From contig JAAFJE010000002.1 of the NCBI GenBank assembly GCA_013298025.1, forward strand, positions 298,773 to 362,772: DNA of 64,000 nucleotides, written 5' to 3'. A program made the translations under genes and the position numbers. The notes beneath the pieces were generated by a model. That model had not been told where the DNA came from, did no database searches, and saw only the letters and a program-made list of their open reading frames with translations. This DNA comes from Cytophagales bacterium. Lineage in GTDB: Bacteria > Bacteroidota > Bacteroidia > Cytophagales > Spirosomataceae. Below are positions 25,190 through 33,921 of this stretch, piece after piece (position 1 is the first letter of the stretch; every line of letters begins with the position of its first letter).

Positions 25190-25648
25190 ATGAATATAGA
25201 AATCCAGAAAGCAATAGAAGATGAACTTGACATCTTACTGGAGTTTGAACAGGGAATTGTTGAAGCCGAACGGCCTTTTGACGCTACGCTGAAGAGCGGA
25301 GAAATTCATTATTATGATTTGCGTGCACTTATTCAGTCGCCTGACTCAGAAATATTTGTTGCCAAGGTAAATGACGAAATAGTAGGCTCTGGGTATGCTA
25401 AAATATTGTTAGCCGAGCCTTATCAAAAGTTCGAGAAGTATGCGTATTTGGGCTTCATGTATGTCAAACCAACTTTTAGAAACATGGGCATTAATCGACT
25501 CATCTTATCAGCAATTAAAGACTGGGCAAAAAGTAAACATATCAACGAACTTAGGCTTGAGGTTTATGACAAAAATGAAGCAGCAAAAATAGCCTATTCA
25601 AAGGCAGGTTTTGAACCTAATTTACTGAAAATGAGATTAGAAATTTAA
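25190..25648 (+). CDS. GNAT-family N-acetyltransferase
   Basis: A 152-residue acetyl-CoA-dependent acetyltransferase. The GNAT core is visible: KVNDEIVGSGYAKI (beta2-beta3), LGFMYVKPTFRNMGINRLIL (the acetyl-CoA loop, here R-N-M-G-I-N instead of Q/RxxGxG/A), and ELRLEVYDKNEAAKIAYSKAGFEP (motif B). The acceptor is unknown. It starts four bases after the cyclase stop and is followed by the potassium channel gene 40 bases later, so the three may be one transcript. Confidence 0.88.
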   Translation: MNIEIQKAIEDELDILLEFEQGIVEAERPFDATLKSGEIHYYDLRALIQSPDSEIFVAKVNDEIVGSGYAKILLAEPYQKFEKYAYLGFMYVKPTFRNMGINRLILSAIKDWAKSKHINELRLEVYDKNEAAKIAYSKAGFEPNLLKMRLEI

Positions 25649-25687
25649 AGTAAAATAAAGAAATTAGCCTTTTTAACAAGTCAATTA

Positions 25688-26359
25688 ATGCAAAAAATAT
25701 TACACTACATACACAAAAGAAAATATGAGTTATTGCTTTTTGCTCTAATTCAGCACCTTTTTATTGGCATTTTTTTAAGGGATTTGCCATTTTACACAAA
25801 AGTGATTTGGCCTATCAATATGGTCATTTTGGGCATTGCCAGTGTGGGTGTTTTTGTAGAAAAAGGACATTGGAAAAATCTCATTCAGCAAATTTTGTTT
25901 CTTTGGGTGTTTGTATTGCCCATTGGCTTGACGTTTTATGGAAGCAATCCTTATTATTTTATTTTCCTCAATATTAGTTATGTCGTTTTCTTTCTTTTTA
26001 TCTTTTGGGAAGTACTGAAATATTTAATCAAGCCAAGTTATATCAATACCGATATTATTTCGGCTTCGGCTTGCGGTTATTTTTTACTCATAGAAATCAG
26101 CACTTTCTTGTTGCAGTTTTTTGTTTATCAAAATCCACAATCTTTCAAAGGCATCGACTTTTCAAGTCCTGCCAATACGTATATAGATTTGGTTTATTTT
26201 AGTGCCATCACACTTACCAGTATTGGCTTTGGAGATATTACGCCAAATGCACATCATACCAAACTCATTACTTCTTTTTTTGGCATCACAGGACAATTCT
26301 ATTCTGTAGTTTTGGTGGGTATTTTAATCAGTAAATTCACCAGTAATAACGATAAATGA
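25688..26359 (+). CDS. Six-segment potassium-channel-like membrane protein
   Basis: A 223-residue integral membrane protein with six hydrophobic segments (about 14-30, 37-57, 68-84, 90-112, 127-147, 195-217). A pore loop between the last two carries the selectivity filter TLTSIGFGDITP (filter SIGFGD at 178-183; the usual K+ filter is TVGYGD/TIGFGD). No Arg-rich voltage-sensor helix is obvious and no cytoplasmic RCK domain follows, so gating is unknown. It is the third gene of the AT-rich run. An ion-selective pore is well supported; K+ specificity is inferred from the filter. Confidence 0.85.
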   Translation: MQKILHYIHKRKYELLLFALIQHLFIGIFLRDLPFYTKVIWPINMVILGIASVGVFVEKGHWKNLIQQILFLWVFVLPIGLTFYGSNPYYFIFLNISYVVFFLFIFWEVLKYLIKPSYINTDIISASACGYFLLIEISTFLLQFFVYQNPQSFKGIDFSSPANTYIDLVYFSAITLTSIGFGDITPNAHHTKLITSFFGITGQFYSVVLVGILISKFTSNNDK

Positions 26360-26450
26360 TGACTGCCCCTTTGCATTAATGCACCATGTCAAAAACGACA
26401 AATTGATTATTTCGGCTCTATTGCATTAGAATTTTTCGTACATTTGGCAC

Positions 26451-26564
26451 GTGGAGAACCCTAATGAAATAGAACTTGATTTTATCATTGACAAGCTGAC
26501 AAACAGTATTGAGAGTGTCAAAAAACTTTGCTACAAAAGCTTCAATTCTGACAAACGCTGTTGA
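26451..26564 (+). pseudogene. Remnant of a short hypothetical gene
   Basis: From GTG 26451 a 37-codon frame reads VENPNEIELDFIIDKLTNSI followed by ESVKKLCYKSFNSDKRC, then stops. The first part resembles the start of a small Bacteroidota protein usually found beside acetyltransferase genes (from memory: ...IDKLTNSIE...), but the rest is missing. It has no ATG of its own. It fits a deletion scar inside the AT-rich accessory patch. A coding origin is likely; the family is uncertain. Confidence 0.4.
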
Positions 26565-26652
26565 GTATTAGTGCAAGATTCAACATTCGTAAAAACTCCA
26601 TCTGTCATAAGCCCTGCTCATAATAGAGCATTTTGAGGCAAACTGAAAACAA

Positions 26653-27765
26653 ATGCTGACAAACAGGATGCAACAACCAATTAATGCTCCCGCTATAGAA
26701 ATGAAACGATTCGATGCACTTACGGGTCTTAGAGTACTAGCGGTTACTTTTGTATTTATTTATCATAATCGGAAATATTGGAGAGCTAGTTTGCATCCAG
26801 AAATCCTTCGACTATTTAATGAATTGCACATAGGAGTATCCATATTCTTTGTTTTAAGCGGTTTTCTCATTACTTATAACTACAGCGACCGAACAATAGT
26901 CAATTTTAAGTCTTACGCTCAGTACATCATTATTCGTTTAGCAAGAGTTTTGCCTCTTTATTATTTAATTCTGACTGCCTATTATTTAGATCCAGCCTTC
27001 GGAAAACTTCATTTTTCTGCCCTGACTTACACCCTAACGCATGGGCTGTCCAACCGATTTAACCTAAATGCAATTGCCCAAGCGTGGTCACTTTCCGTAG
27101 AAATGTGTTTTTATTTTTTAGCCCCCCTACTTTTCTTATTTCAGGAGAAGAGAGGGCTTTATTATCTATTAGTGCCCTTGTTTTTATTCACTATTTTTGT
27201 TGCGATTGGACAACTCTGGCACTACGTAAATGGCAATCCCAATCAATTTTTTTACCCTCTCAGCTTCATTTTAGATGCTACCATTGCTGGCAAATCTACC
27301 GATTTTATCGCTGGAGCTTTGCTTGCAAACTACATTAAGAAAAGCGAAGGTAATTTGTTTTTTAAAATACATCATAAAACGTTGATGGGCTTTACTGGCA
27401 TATTTTTGACCATTATGCTAATTAGTTGTTTTCAAAATGAAAGCTTTAATCATGGCTATCAGCATCCTGTGGGTAGAGTTATTTTTATGCTGATACTTCC
27501 AATTTTTATTGTGTTGAGCATCGCAGGGCTAATGTTTGAGAAAACCTTATTGCAACGCTTACTTTCATCCAAATTTTTAATCTTATTAGGCAATGCTTCC
27601 TATGCTTTTTATTTAGTTCATATTAGCTATGTTAATATTCGCATCAAAAGAGTTTGGCTTGGGGCAGATAGAAATTTCATTATCCTTTGGCTTGTATCCA
27701 TCATTTTATATTTGTTTTTTGAAAAACCAATTTATCAATGGGTGAGAAATAAAATTAATAAGTAA
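26653..27765 (+). CDS. Acyltransferase family 3 (OafA/YrhL-like) membrane protein
   Basis: A 370-residue protein with about ten membrane segments. The N-terminal signature RFDALTGLRVLAVTFVFIYH (His in the first helix), ISIFFVLSGFLITY and SLSVEMCFYFLAPLLFL are typical of acyltransferases that O-acetylate cell-surface sugars. The start may be ATG 26653 or ATG 26701 (MKRFDALTG); the latter fits family N termini better. It stands alone with no polysaccharide genes next to it, in AT-rich sequence directly before a MITE-like element, which suggests acquisition by transfer. Confidence 0.88.
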   Translation: MLTNRMQQPINAPAIEMKRFDALTGLRVLAVTFVFIYHNRKYWRASLHPEILRLFNELHIGVSIFFVLSGFLITYNYSDRTIVNFKSYAQYIIIRLARVLPLYYLILTAYYLDPAFGKLHFSALTYTLTHGLSNRFNLNAIAQAWSLSVEMCFYFLAPLLFLFQEKRGLYYLLVPLFLFTIFVAIGQLWHYVNGNPNQFFYPLSFILDATIAGKSTDFIAGALLANYIKKSEGNLFFKIHHKTLMGFTGIFLTIMLISCFQNESFNHGYQHPVGRVIFMLILPIFIVLSIAGLMFEKTLLQRLLSSKFLILLGNASYAFYLVHISYVNIRIKRVWLGADRNFIILWLVSIILYLFFEKPIYQWVRNKINK

Positions 27766-27810
27766 CACCCCTATTTTTTATAAAAAACTGATTTTCAATA
27801 AATTAATTCT

Positions 27811-27995
27811 CAATTGACACTTAGTACTGTACGAAGGATTTTATCTTGTTCAAAAGCGTTCTTATTATTCGCATTTTTGGGGTAGCGGCAACCCTTGCGG
27901 TTGCCACACTCAACATGGCAACCGCAAGGGTTGCCGCTACCCCAATTCTATTTGAAAGATAAAACCAAACTTTCGTACAATACTAATTGACAATT
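27811..27995. mobile_element. MITE-like element: imperfect terminal inverted repeats around a perfect 29-bp hairpin
   Basis: The core is a perfect 29-base inverted repeat (27878-27906 and 27916-27944) with a 9-base loop. It is GC-rich (GGGGTAGCGGCAACC...), in sharp contrast to its surroundings. Outside it, CAATTGACACTTAGTACTGT (27811-27830, then ACGAAGG) is matched in inverse by ACTTTCGTACAATACTAATT (27969-27988), and a TTTTATCTT block is also inverted, giving imperfect termini of about 35 bases. It encodes nothing. It could instead be a very strong bidirectional terminator. Confidence 0.6.
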
Positions 27996-28165
27996 CACAA
28001 TTTTGCATTATAACCTATTAAGCTAAAATTTTCGTTTTCAAGTGTTTCTACGCTATTTTAGTAAAAATCAACCTCGCAGAAACAATACAACATATTGAAA
28101 AACAATATATTAAATAATAAATTCAAAACTCATACTTAGTACTATAAAAAAGGATTATACAAAAT

Positions 28166-28211
28166 GAAGGTGTTTTGTCAACATTTCCGAAACCAGTAAT
28201 CTCCAATAGCT
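28166..28211 (+). repeat. Dispersed 46-bp repeat, copy 1
   Basis: GAAGGTGTTTTG...TTTCCGAAACCAGTAATC...CAATAGCT. It matches 33922-33965 at about three quarters of positions with one two-base gap. It ends 24 bases before the start of the FG-GAP lipoprotein gene. TTAGTACT-type ends near 28135 and 28212 recall the termini of the MITE-like element. Confidence 0.5.
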
Positions 28212-28235
28212 TTAGTACTAGCTCATATTTATATA

Positions 28236-31200
28236 ATGATGAATGTCAAGTTTCTATTCATAATTGGAATAACGTTTTTATTAGGAGGATGTTCTACTAA
28301 AAAACAAGATACCTTGTTTGAAGAACTGCCCTCGTCTTATACTGGCGTTGATTTTATCAACAAAATCCCCGAGCGTTCTGATTTTAATATTTTTAACTAC
28401 CGAAATTTTTACAACGGCGGAGGCGTAGCCATTGGCGATGTCAACAACGACGGGCTACCTGATTTATTTTTGACAGCTAATTTTGAAAAAAACAAACTCT
28501 ATCTCAACAAAGGCAATATGCAGTTTGAAGATATTTCAGAAAAAGCAGGCATCACAGGCAAGAAATTTTGGAGTACAGGCGTAACCATGGCCGATGTTAA
28601 TGGCGATGGGCGTTTAGATATTTATGTGTGCAATTCGGGGAGCAGAGATAAACGAGGCAACGAACTGTACATCAACCAAGGCACACAACAGGGCATTCCA
28701 GTGTTCAAAGAACAGGCCGAAGCGTATGGTTTGGCTAATGGGGGCTTTACGACTCATGCCGTTTTTTTCGATTATGATAGAGATGGCGACTTAGATATGT
28801 ATTGCCTCAACAACAGCTTTACGCCTATGGATAGGCTGGGCTATGCCAATTTGCGTGCCCAACGAGATTCGCTTGGAGGGGATAAATTGTACCGCAACGA
28901 CCGCAATCATTTTACCGATGTAAGCCAACAAGCAGGCATTTATGGCAGTTTGATTGGCTTTGGTTTGGGCGTAACGGTAGGCGACCTCAACAACGACAAT
29001 TGGCCCGATATATATGTGTCTAATGATTTTTACGAAAGAGATTATTTGTACATCAACCAGCACAATGGCACGTTCAAAGAGGCATTGGAAGAACAAATGG
29101 GACACACGAGTTTGTCGTCGATGGGCTCGGATATTGCCGATATAAACAACGATGGACTACCCGACCTTTTTGTCACCGAAATGTTTCCTGAAAGCGACGA
29201 GCGAGTCAAACAAACCATGATGTATGAAAGCAATGACTTCTTCGAGTTCAAAGAAAAACAAGGATATTATTACCAATATATGCGTAATATGTTCCAACTC
29301 AACAATGGCGATGGCACATTTTCGGAAGTAGCCCAGCAGCTAGGCATCCACGCAACTGATTGGAGTTGGGGCGGGTTGATTTTTGATATGGACAACGATG
29401 GCTTGAAAGATTTGTTTGTAGCCAATGGTATCATGAAAGATCTCACCGACCAAGACTATATTGCTTTCCTCGGCGACGAGCATACCATGCAACAAATGCT
29501 CAATGGCAAAAAGTTTGATTATAAGGAGTTTGTCGATAAAATGACTTCTACGCCCGTGCCAAATTATGCCTTTAAGAACATGGGCAATTTACAGTTCAAA
29601 AAGGTAAGTACCGAATTTGGTATCGAAGGGCCGGGCTTCTCGAACGGCTCTGCTTACAGCGATTTAGACAATGACGGCGATATGGACTTGGTTGTCAACA
29701 ACAACGATGCACCCCTGTCTATTTATCGCAACAAAACCAACGACGCATCGAAACATCCAGATTTTCTTAAAATCAAACTCGACGGATACGCACAGAACCG
29801 CTTTGGCGTAGGGGCAAAAGTTTGTCTTTTTCAAGGAAAAACCCAACAAGTTTTACAGCTTTTTCCGAATAGAGGCTTTCAATCGTCGGTTGATTTGTCC
29901 TTGGTTTTTGGCTTAGGAAACAACCAAGCTATCGACTCGCTTGTGGTGGTATGGAACGACGATGCCCAGCAAACACTGCGACAGGTACAGGCAAACCAAA
30001 CCTTGCTGCTCAAACATACCAATGCCCAAGAACGCTTTGTGCCTGCTAAAGTATCGTACAAACCCTTGTTTACGAATCAAACAACGGCTACGCATTTCGA
30101 CTATGTACACCAAGAAAATCCTTTTGTCGATTTCAACCGAGATGGCTTATTGAAACAAAAATATTCTACCCAAGGGCCTGCCCTAGCAACGGGCGACATC
30201 AATGGCGATGGGAGCATAGATGCCTTTGTTGGCGGTGCGAATACCCAACCCAAATATGTGTATTTTCAACAAAAAAACGGACAATTTAGACAGGAAATGC
30301 CTAGTGCTTTCCAGCCTTATCTGAACCGAGAAGTGGTTGATGCCCTGTTGTTTGATGCCGACCAAGACCAAGATTTAGACCTTTATTGGGTAACGGGCAG
30401 CAACGAATACACCCCCAATTCACCCGCCTTAGAGGATGTTTTGTTTTTGAACGATGGCAAGGGAAATTTTACGGCACAAGCCCTGCCCCCCATCAGAACA
30501 AGTGGCTCTTGTGTAAAAGCCTGTGACTTTGATGCCGACGGCGATACCGATTTGTTTGTAGGCTCAAGGCTTGTGCCGAGCAAATATGGTATTGCTCCGC
30601 CAAGTGTGTTGCTCAAAAATGACGGACACGGCCATTTTAGCGATGCCTCCCTCCTACTCGGCGATGCCCAATACATAGGCATGGTGACAGATGCCGCTTG
30701 GGTTGATTTAGACAAAGACCGTTTTCCTGAATTGGTACTCGTAGGCGATTGGATGCCCGTAACAATACTCAAAAATCAACAAGGAAAGCGTTTTCAACAA
30801 CAAGATTTAGGACTAGACAACCTCAAAGGCTGGTGGAATTGTATGAGCGTTGCCGATGTGGACGAAGACGGCGACGAGGATTTTGTACTAGGAAACTGGG
30901 GCTTAAACCACCATTTCAAAGCTAATGTACAAGAGCCTGCTACGCTTTTTGTAAACGATTTTGATAAAAATGGTTCAACCGAACAAATCATGACTTGCTT
31001 TCACGAAGGAAGGCCTTGTCCGGCTGTACTGAAAGCTGATTTACAAAAGCAATTGCCCGATATAAAAGAAAAATTCTTGAAGTTTTCAGATTATTCTACT
31101 GCTTCGATGGAAGATTTATTCGACAGCGAGCAACTAGAAACAGCCAAAACTTGGCAGGTGAATAATACCCAAAGTGCATTTTTACTCAACGATGGCAAAG

Positions 31201-31520
31201 GCAAATTTAGGCTAGAAAACCTACCTTTACCTGCACAATCATCGCCTATTTTTGCTATTCAATGTACTGATTTTGACCATGATGGGCATTTAGATATATT
31301 TTTGGCAGGCAATTTTTATGACGTTTTACCCGAAATTGGGCGATACGATGCCAGTTACGGTACATTCTTGCACGGCTTGGGTAAAGGTAAATACGAAATG
31401 TGGAATACCCTGCGTTCGGGGCTACGCATCAAAGGGCAAGTCCGTAAGATGCGTGTGATGGGAAGCAATAAATTGGTATTACTCAAAAATAACGATGCCG
31501 CAGAATTGTATGGATTTTGA
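28236..31520 (+). CDS. FG-GAP/VCBS-repeat lipoprotein with ASPIC/UnbV (CRTAC1-like) domain
   Basis: A 1094-residue outer-envelope lipoprotein: signal with lipobox LGGC (acylated C19), then at least 13 Ca2+-binding FG-GAP-like units of the form DxNxDGxxD (for example DVNNDGLPD about 67, DVNGDGRLD about 118, DINNDGLPD, DLDNDGDMD, DFDADGDTD, DFDHDGHLD). An ASPIC/UnbV-type segment lies near 530-590 (NRFGVGAKV...NRGFQSSVDLSLVFGLG). This architecture is very common in Bacteroidota, in many copies per genome, and its function is not established; a beta-propeller binding role is likely. It stands alone, ending at a shared terminator with porT. Confidence 0.88.
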   Translation: MMNVKFLFIIGITFLLGGCSTKKQDTLFEELPSSYTGVDFINKIPERSDFNIFNYRNFYNGGGVAIGDVNNDGLPDLFLTANFEKNKLYLNKGNMQFEDISEKAGITGKKFWSTGVTMADVNGDGRLDIYVCNSGSRDKRGNELYINQGTQQGIPVFKEQAEAYGLANGGFTTHAVFFDYDRDGDLDMYCLNNSFTPMDRLGYANLRAQRDSLGGDKLYRNDRNHFTDVSQQAGIYGSLIGFGLGVTVGDLNNDNWPDIYVSNDFYERDYLYINQHNGTFKEALEEQMGHTSLSSMGSDIADINNDGLPDLFVTEMFPESDERVKQTMMYESNDFFEFKEKQGYYYQYMRNMFQLNNGDGTFSEVAQQLGIHATDWSWGGLIFDMDNDGLKDLFVANGIMKDLTDQDYIAFLGDEHTMQQMLNGKKFDYKEFVDKMTSTPVPNYAFKNMGNLQFKKVSTEFGIEGPGFSNGSAYSDLDNDGDMDLVVNNNDAPLSIYRNKTNDASKHPDFLKIKLDGYAQNRFGVGAKVCLFQGKTQQVLQLFPNRGFQSSVDLSLVFGLGNNQAIDSLVVVWNDDAQQTLRQVQANQTLLLKHTNAQERFVPAKVSYKPLFTNQTTATHFDYVHQENPFVDFNRDGLLKQKYSTQGPALATGDINGDGSIDAFVGGANTQPKYVYFQQKNGQFRQEMPSAFQPYLNREVVDALLFDADQDQDLDLYWVTGSNEYTPNSPALEDVLFLNDGKGNFTAQALPPIRTSGSCVKACDFDADGDTDLFVGSRLVPSKYGIAPPSVLLKNDGHGHFSDASLLLGDAQYIGMVTDAAWVDLDKDRFPELVLVGDWMPVTILKNQQGKRFQQQDLGLDNLKGWWNCMSVADVDEDGDEDFVLGNWGLNHHFKANVQEPATLFVNDFDKNGSTEQIMTCFHEGRPCPAVLKADLQKQLPDIKEKFLKFSDYSTASMEDLFDSEQLETAKTWQVNNTQSAFLLNDGKGKFRLENLPLPAQSSPIFAIQCTDFDHDGHLDIFLAGNFYDVLPEIGRYDASYGTFLHGLGKGKYEMWNTLRSGLRIKGQVRKMRVMGSNKLVLLKNNDAAELYGF

Positions 31521-31544
31521 GGCAAAAGCTTGGGGGCTTTTGCC
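31521..31544. terminator. Bidirectional terminator
   Basis: GGCAAAAGC (31521-31529), loop TTGGGG, GCTTTTGCC (31536-31544), directly between the convergent lipoprotein and porT stop codons. Confidence 0.8.
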
Positions 31545-32291
31545 TTATTCAAACATCAAATACAAAGTTACAGAATGTGCATACAGTTTCTGGATGTCAT
31601 TGGCATAACTATTGGGGTCGCTGGGTGGCACGTACAGATTGGTAAGCCCATGCGAAAAACGTAACTCTGGCGTAAATTTAAAATATTTGAAAAACTGCTC
31701 AAAACCAATGCCATATTCTACAGAAATATCAGAGGTATTGGCGTTGAGCCGAGTGGTAGCGAGGGCGTTTTTACGGACATTACTTTCAAAACCAAACTTA
31801 AATCCTGCATCGACAAACATCCGAGAATTGCCTCTTCGCAAGGATTTGTATTTGAGCAAAATCGGAATTTCGAGCCACGTCGATTCTCGCAATTCTTGTT
31901 GCACGGTGCCACTTTTGAGTGTGTAATCAACTCCACGACCATACAAGGCAATATTGATACCCGACTTAATATCGAAGAATCGATTTAAGGTAAAATTGGC
32001 TATACCTCCTACCGAAAAAGACACATTTTCGGGCGAAACAATCGTAAGCGTTGGGTCGTTGGGATTGACGTAGCTACTGGCATGATGCACCCGAAAACGA
32101 GAAGAACCAAAACCTAGTAAAAAACCAAAATGCACAGGCTTTTCGTCGTAAAACTCATCGTAAATACGCTTGTAGGTATATTTTTGGGCATTTGCCGAAA
32201 GCGAACCCAAGCATACAAGCGTAGTTACGCATAAAGTTGTTATTTTTTGCCTATGTAAATAGAGCTGATGCCAAAAGTGAGTGGTTTGCAT
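31545..32291 (-). CDS. porT: Type IX secretion system protein PorT
   Basis: A 248-residue outer-membrane beta-barrel protein required for T9SS in gliding and pathogenic Bacteroidota. It has a signal peptide (about 15-36, ending SANAQ), then KYTYKRIYDEFYDEKPVHFG and a porin-like series of amphipathic strands ending in an aromatic residue (LYLMFE). Length is normal. Identification rests on the overall pattern and on the neighbour: porT directly after the menaquinone methyltransferase gene is a conserved arrangement in the phylum. The start overlaps the end of menG by 52 bases. PorT would help export the sorting-domain proteins encoded at 8.0, 34.1 and 54.1 kb. Confidence 0.85.
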   Translation of the reverse strand: MQTTHFWHQLYLHRQKITTLCVTTLVCLGSLSANAQKYTYKRIYDEFYDEKPVHFGFLLGFGSSRFRVHHASSYVNPNDPTLTIVSPENVSFSVGGIANFTLNRFFDIKSGINIALYGRGVDYTLKSGTVQQELRESTWLEIPILLKYKSLRRGNSRMFVDAGFKFGFESNVRKNALATTRLNANTSDISVEYGIGFEQFFKYFKFTPELRFSHGLTNLYVPPSDPNSYANDIQKLYAHSVTLYLMFE

Positions 32292-32962
32292 TGCGTTTGA
32301 GTAAAGCCCGCTTTGTGGTAAACTGTTAAAAAATTATCGCCGTCTGGAAAGGCTTGTACCGATTCAGGAAGATACGTATAAGCAGCCGTATCTTTTGAAA
32401 TCATGTTGCCCACAACGGGTAAAATGTATTTAAAGTAGAAATTATAGATTTGCTTGAACGGAAAAGACTTGGGTTTAGAAAATTCCAATACGATACACGT
32501 ACCGCCAGGCTTGAGCACCCGACACATATCGGTTAAGCCTTTTTCAAGATTTTCAAAATTCCTTACGCCAAAACTAACGATTACGGCATCGAAAGTATTG
32601 TCTTCAAAAGGCAATCTTTCCGAATCGCCCAATTGTAGGTCGATGAGGTGGTCAACGCCTAATTTCTTGATTTTTTCTTTGCCTACATTGAGCATTCCTT
32701 CCGAAATATCAACGCCAACAATTTTTTCTGGTTTCAATGCCAACGCTTCAATGGCAAAATCGCCTGTACCCGTGGCGATGTCTAAAATGCTTTGGGGCTT
32801 TGAGGCTTTGAGTAATTTAATCGCTTTTTTTCGCCAAAGGATGTCGATGCCACCACTAAGTAAATGATTCAAAAAATCATACTTGTGCGAAATATTGTTG
32901 AACATTTGGGCCACTTGTTCTTTTTTGCTGGCATCTTGTTCTTTATACGGAAGGACTGTCAT
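32240..32962 (-). CDS. menG: Demethylmenaquinone methyltransferase (UbiE/MenG)
   Basis: Methylates demethylmenaquinone using S-adenosylmethionine, the last step of menaquinone synthesis for respiration. The 240-residue product has MFNNISHKYDFLNHLLSGG (near 20-38), the SAM-binding LDIATGTGDFAIE, GDSERLPFEDNTFD and FGVRNFENLEKGL, all diagnostic. I start at ATG 32962 (MTVLPYKEQDASKKEQV), since a -7 box at 33008-33015 lies downstream of the longer possible start at 33046. The 3' end overlaps porT. Confidence 0.95.
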   Translation of the reverse strand: MTVLPYKEQDASKKEQVAQMFNNISHKYDFLNHLLSGGIDILWRKKAIKLLKASKPQSILDIATGTGDFAIEALALKPEKIVGVDISEGMLNVGKEKIKKLGVDHLIDLQLGDSERLPFEDNTFDAVIVSFGVRNFENLEKGLTDMCRVLKPGGTCIVLEFSKPKSFPFKQIYNFYFKYILPVVGNMISKDTAAYTYLPESVQAFPDGDNFLTVYHKAGFTQTQCKPLTFGISSIYIGKK

Positions 32963-33007
32963 GTTTTTAATCAATTTAAAATGAAATGCTCCTGCGAAAG
33001 TCGGGGG

Positions 33008-33015
33008 CAAAGTTA
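33008..33015 (-). promoter_or_regulatory. -7 box for menG-porT
   Basis: TAACTTTG on the minus strand, 45 bases before the chosen ATG. It matches TAnnTTTG and decides against the longer frame start at 33046. No TTG is found at the ideal distance. Confidence 0.45.
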
Positions 33016-33097
33016 CAACATCATCTGAGATAACAGCGTGTAGCAAGAGAATGTTTGTGGCTGCTGTATCAATGTTTTCAAAGGGTGAAACATCAAG

Positions 33098-33706
33098 CTA
33101 AAGCTTTTCACCTGCCGTTACTGCCAATGGAATGAAGTTTTCGGCGGGAGGAATCGGACAAGTAAACGTATGATTATAAGCACAATAAGGCTGATATGCT
33201 CGGTTGAAATCGAGATGAATATGGTTGTCGTGTACGCTACTTTGGTCTAAATCGAGGTAACGACCAGCACCATAAGTATCTTTCCCAGCAGTGGCATCTT
33301 TGAAAGGCAAAAACAACACGCCTTCTTTATTGATAAATATTTTGAGCGACACTTTTTTGCCATCTTTTTCAAAATTCACATTGCCATAAGGCTCATACGT
33401 TTCGGTTTCTCCGCCTGTCATGCTTATGCTAAATTGCTGTCCGCTCCTCAGTCGGGTCAGCGTCGCTTCGATGTTCCAAGCTTCGTTGACGGGGTAATAA
33501 TGCAAGCCCGTAAACTTGGCTTTGTCTTCAATAGGCGAATCTTTGTCTTGTTGAAAGAAACGGTCTTTTGCTTTGCGTTCTTGCTCAAGCGTAGCCTGAT
33601 AGCTCTGTGCTTGGGGAGCTTTTTCGCTATTGGTTGATTGCCATACAAATAAATACCCGATTGAAGCAAGAATGACGATTCCTGCAAGCCACTTAATTTT
33701 GTTCAT
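33098..33706 (-). CDS. DUF1684 domain protein, membrane-anchored or secreted
   Basis: A 202-residue protein with an N-terminal hydrophobic segment (about 5-22) and a DUF1684 domain. Its hallmark strings are FTGLHYYPVNEAW (about 65-77), ETYEPYGNVNF (about 101-111), FLPFKDATAGKDTYGAGRYLDL (about 132-153), HLDFNRAYQPYCAYN (about 164-178) and TCPIPPAEN (about 182-190). The last strings carry invariant Tyr, Cys and Pro residues of the family. The function is unknown. A TATCTTTG box 16 bases before the ATG gives it its own promoter. Confidence 0.9.
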   Translation of the reverse strand: MNKIKWLAGIVILASIGYLFVWQSTNSEKAPQAQSYQATLEQERKAKDRFFQQDKDSPIEDKAKFTGLHYYPVNEAWNIEATLTRLRSGQQFSISMTGGETETYEPYGNVNFEKDGKKVSLKIFINKEGVLFLPFKDATAGKDTYGAGRYLDLDQSSVHDNHIHLDFNRAYQPYCAYNHTFTCPIPPAENFIPLAVTAGEKL

Positions 33707-33721
33707 ACACTCAATTTTTTA

Positions 33722-33729
33722 CAAAGATA
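33722..33729 (-). promoter_or_regulatory. -7 box for the DUF1684 gene
   Basis: TATCTTTG on the minus strand, a perfect match to TAnnTTTG. The predicted transcript begins only about ten bases before the ATG at 33706. Confidence 0.5.
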
Positions 33730-33921
33730 CGAGAAAAGCCTGCTATTATGCTGTGTACAAATGGGTGTTTTTGCTTGCAGTATGGTTTAAACATGAGTTA
33801 TGGTGAAAGGTCTTGCTTCAGAAGAATATAAAAAACTAGCATTTGTATCAAGTACTTTCGTCATATTTCATCTAAAATAACACCGCTAGTACGAATATGT
33901 TTAACCTTAATTTTACCCAAA

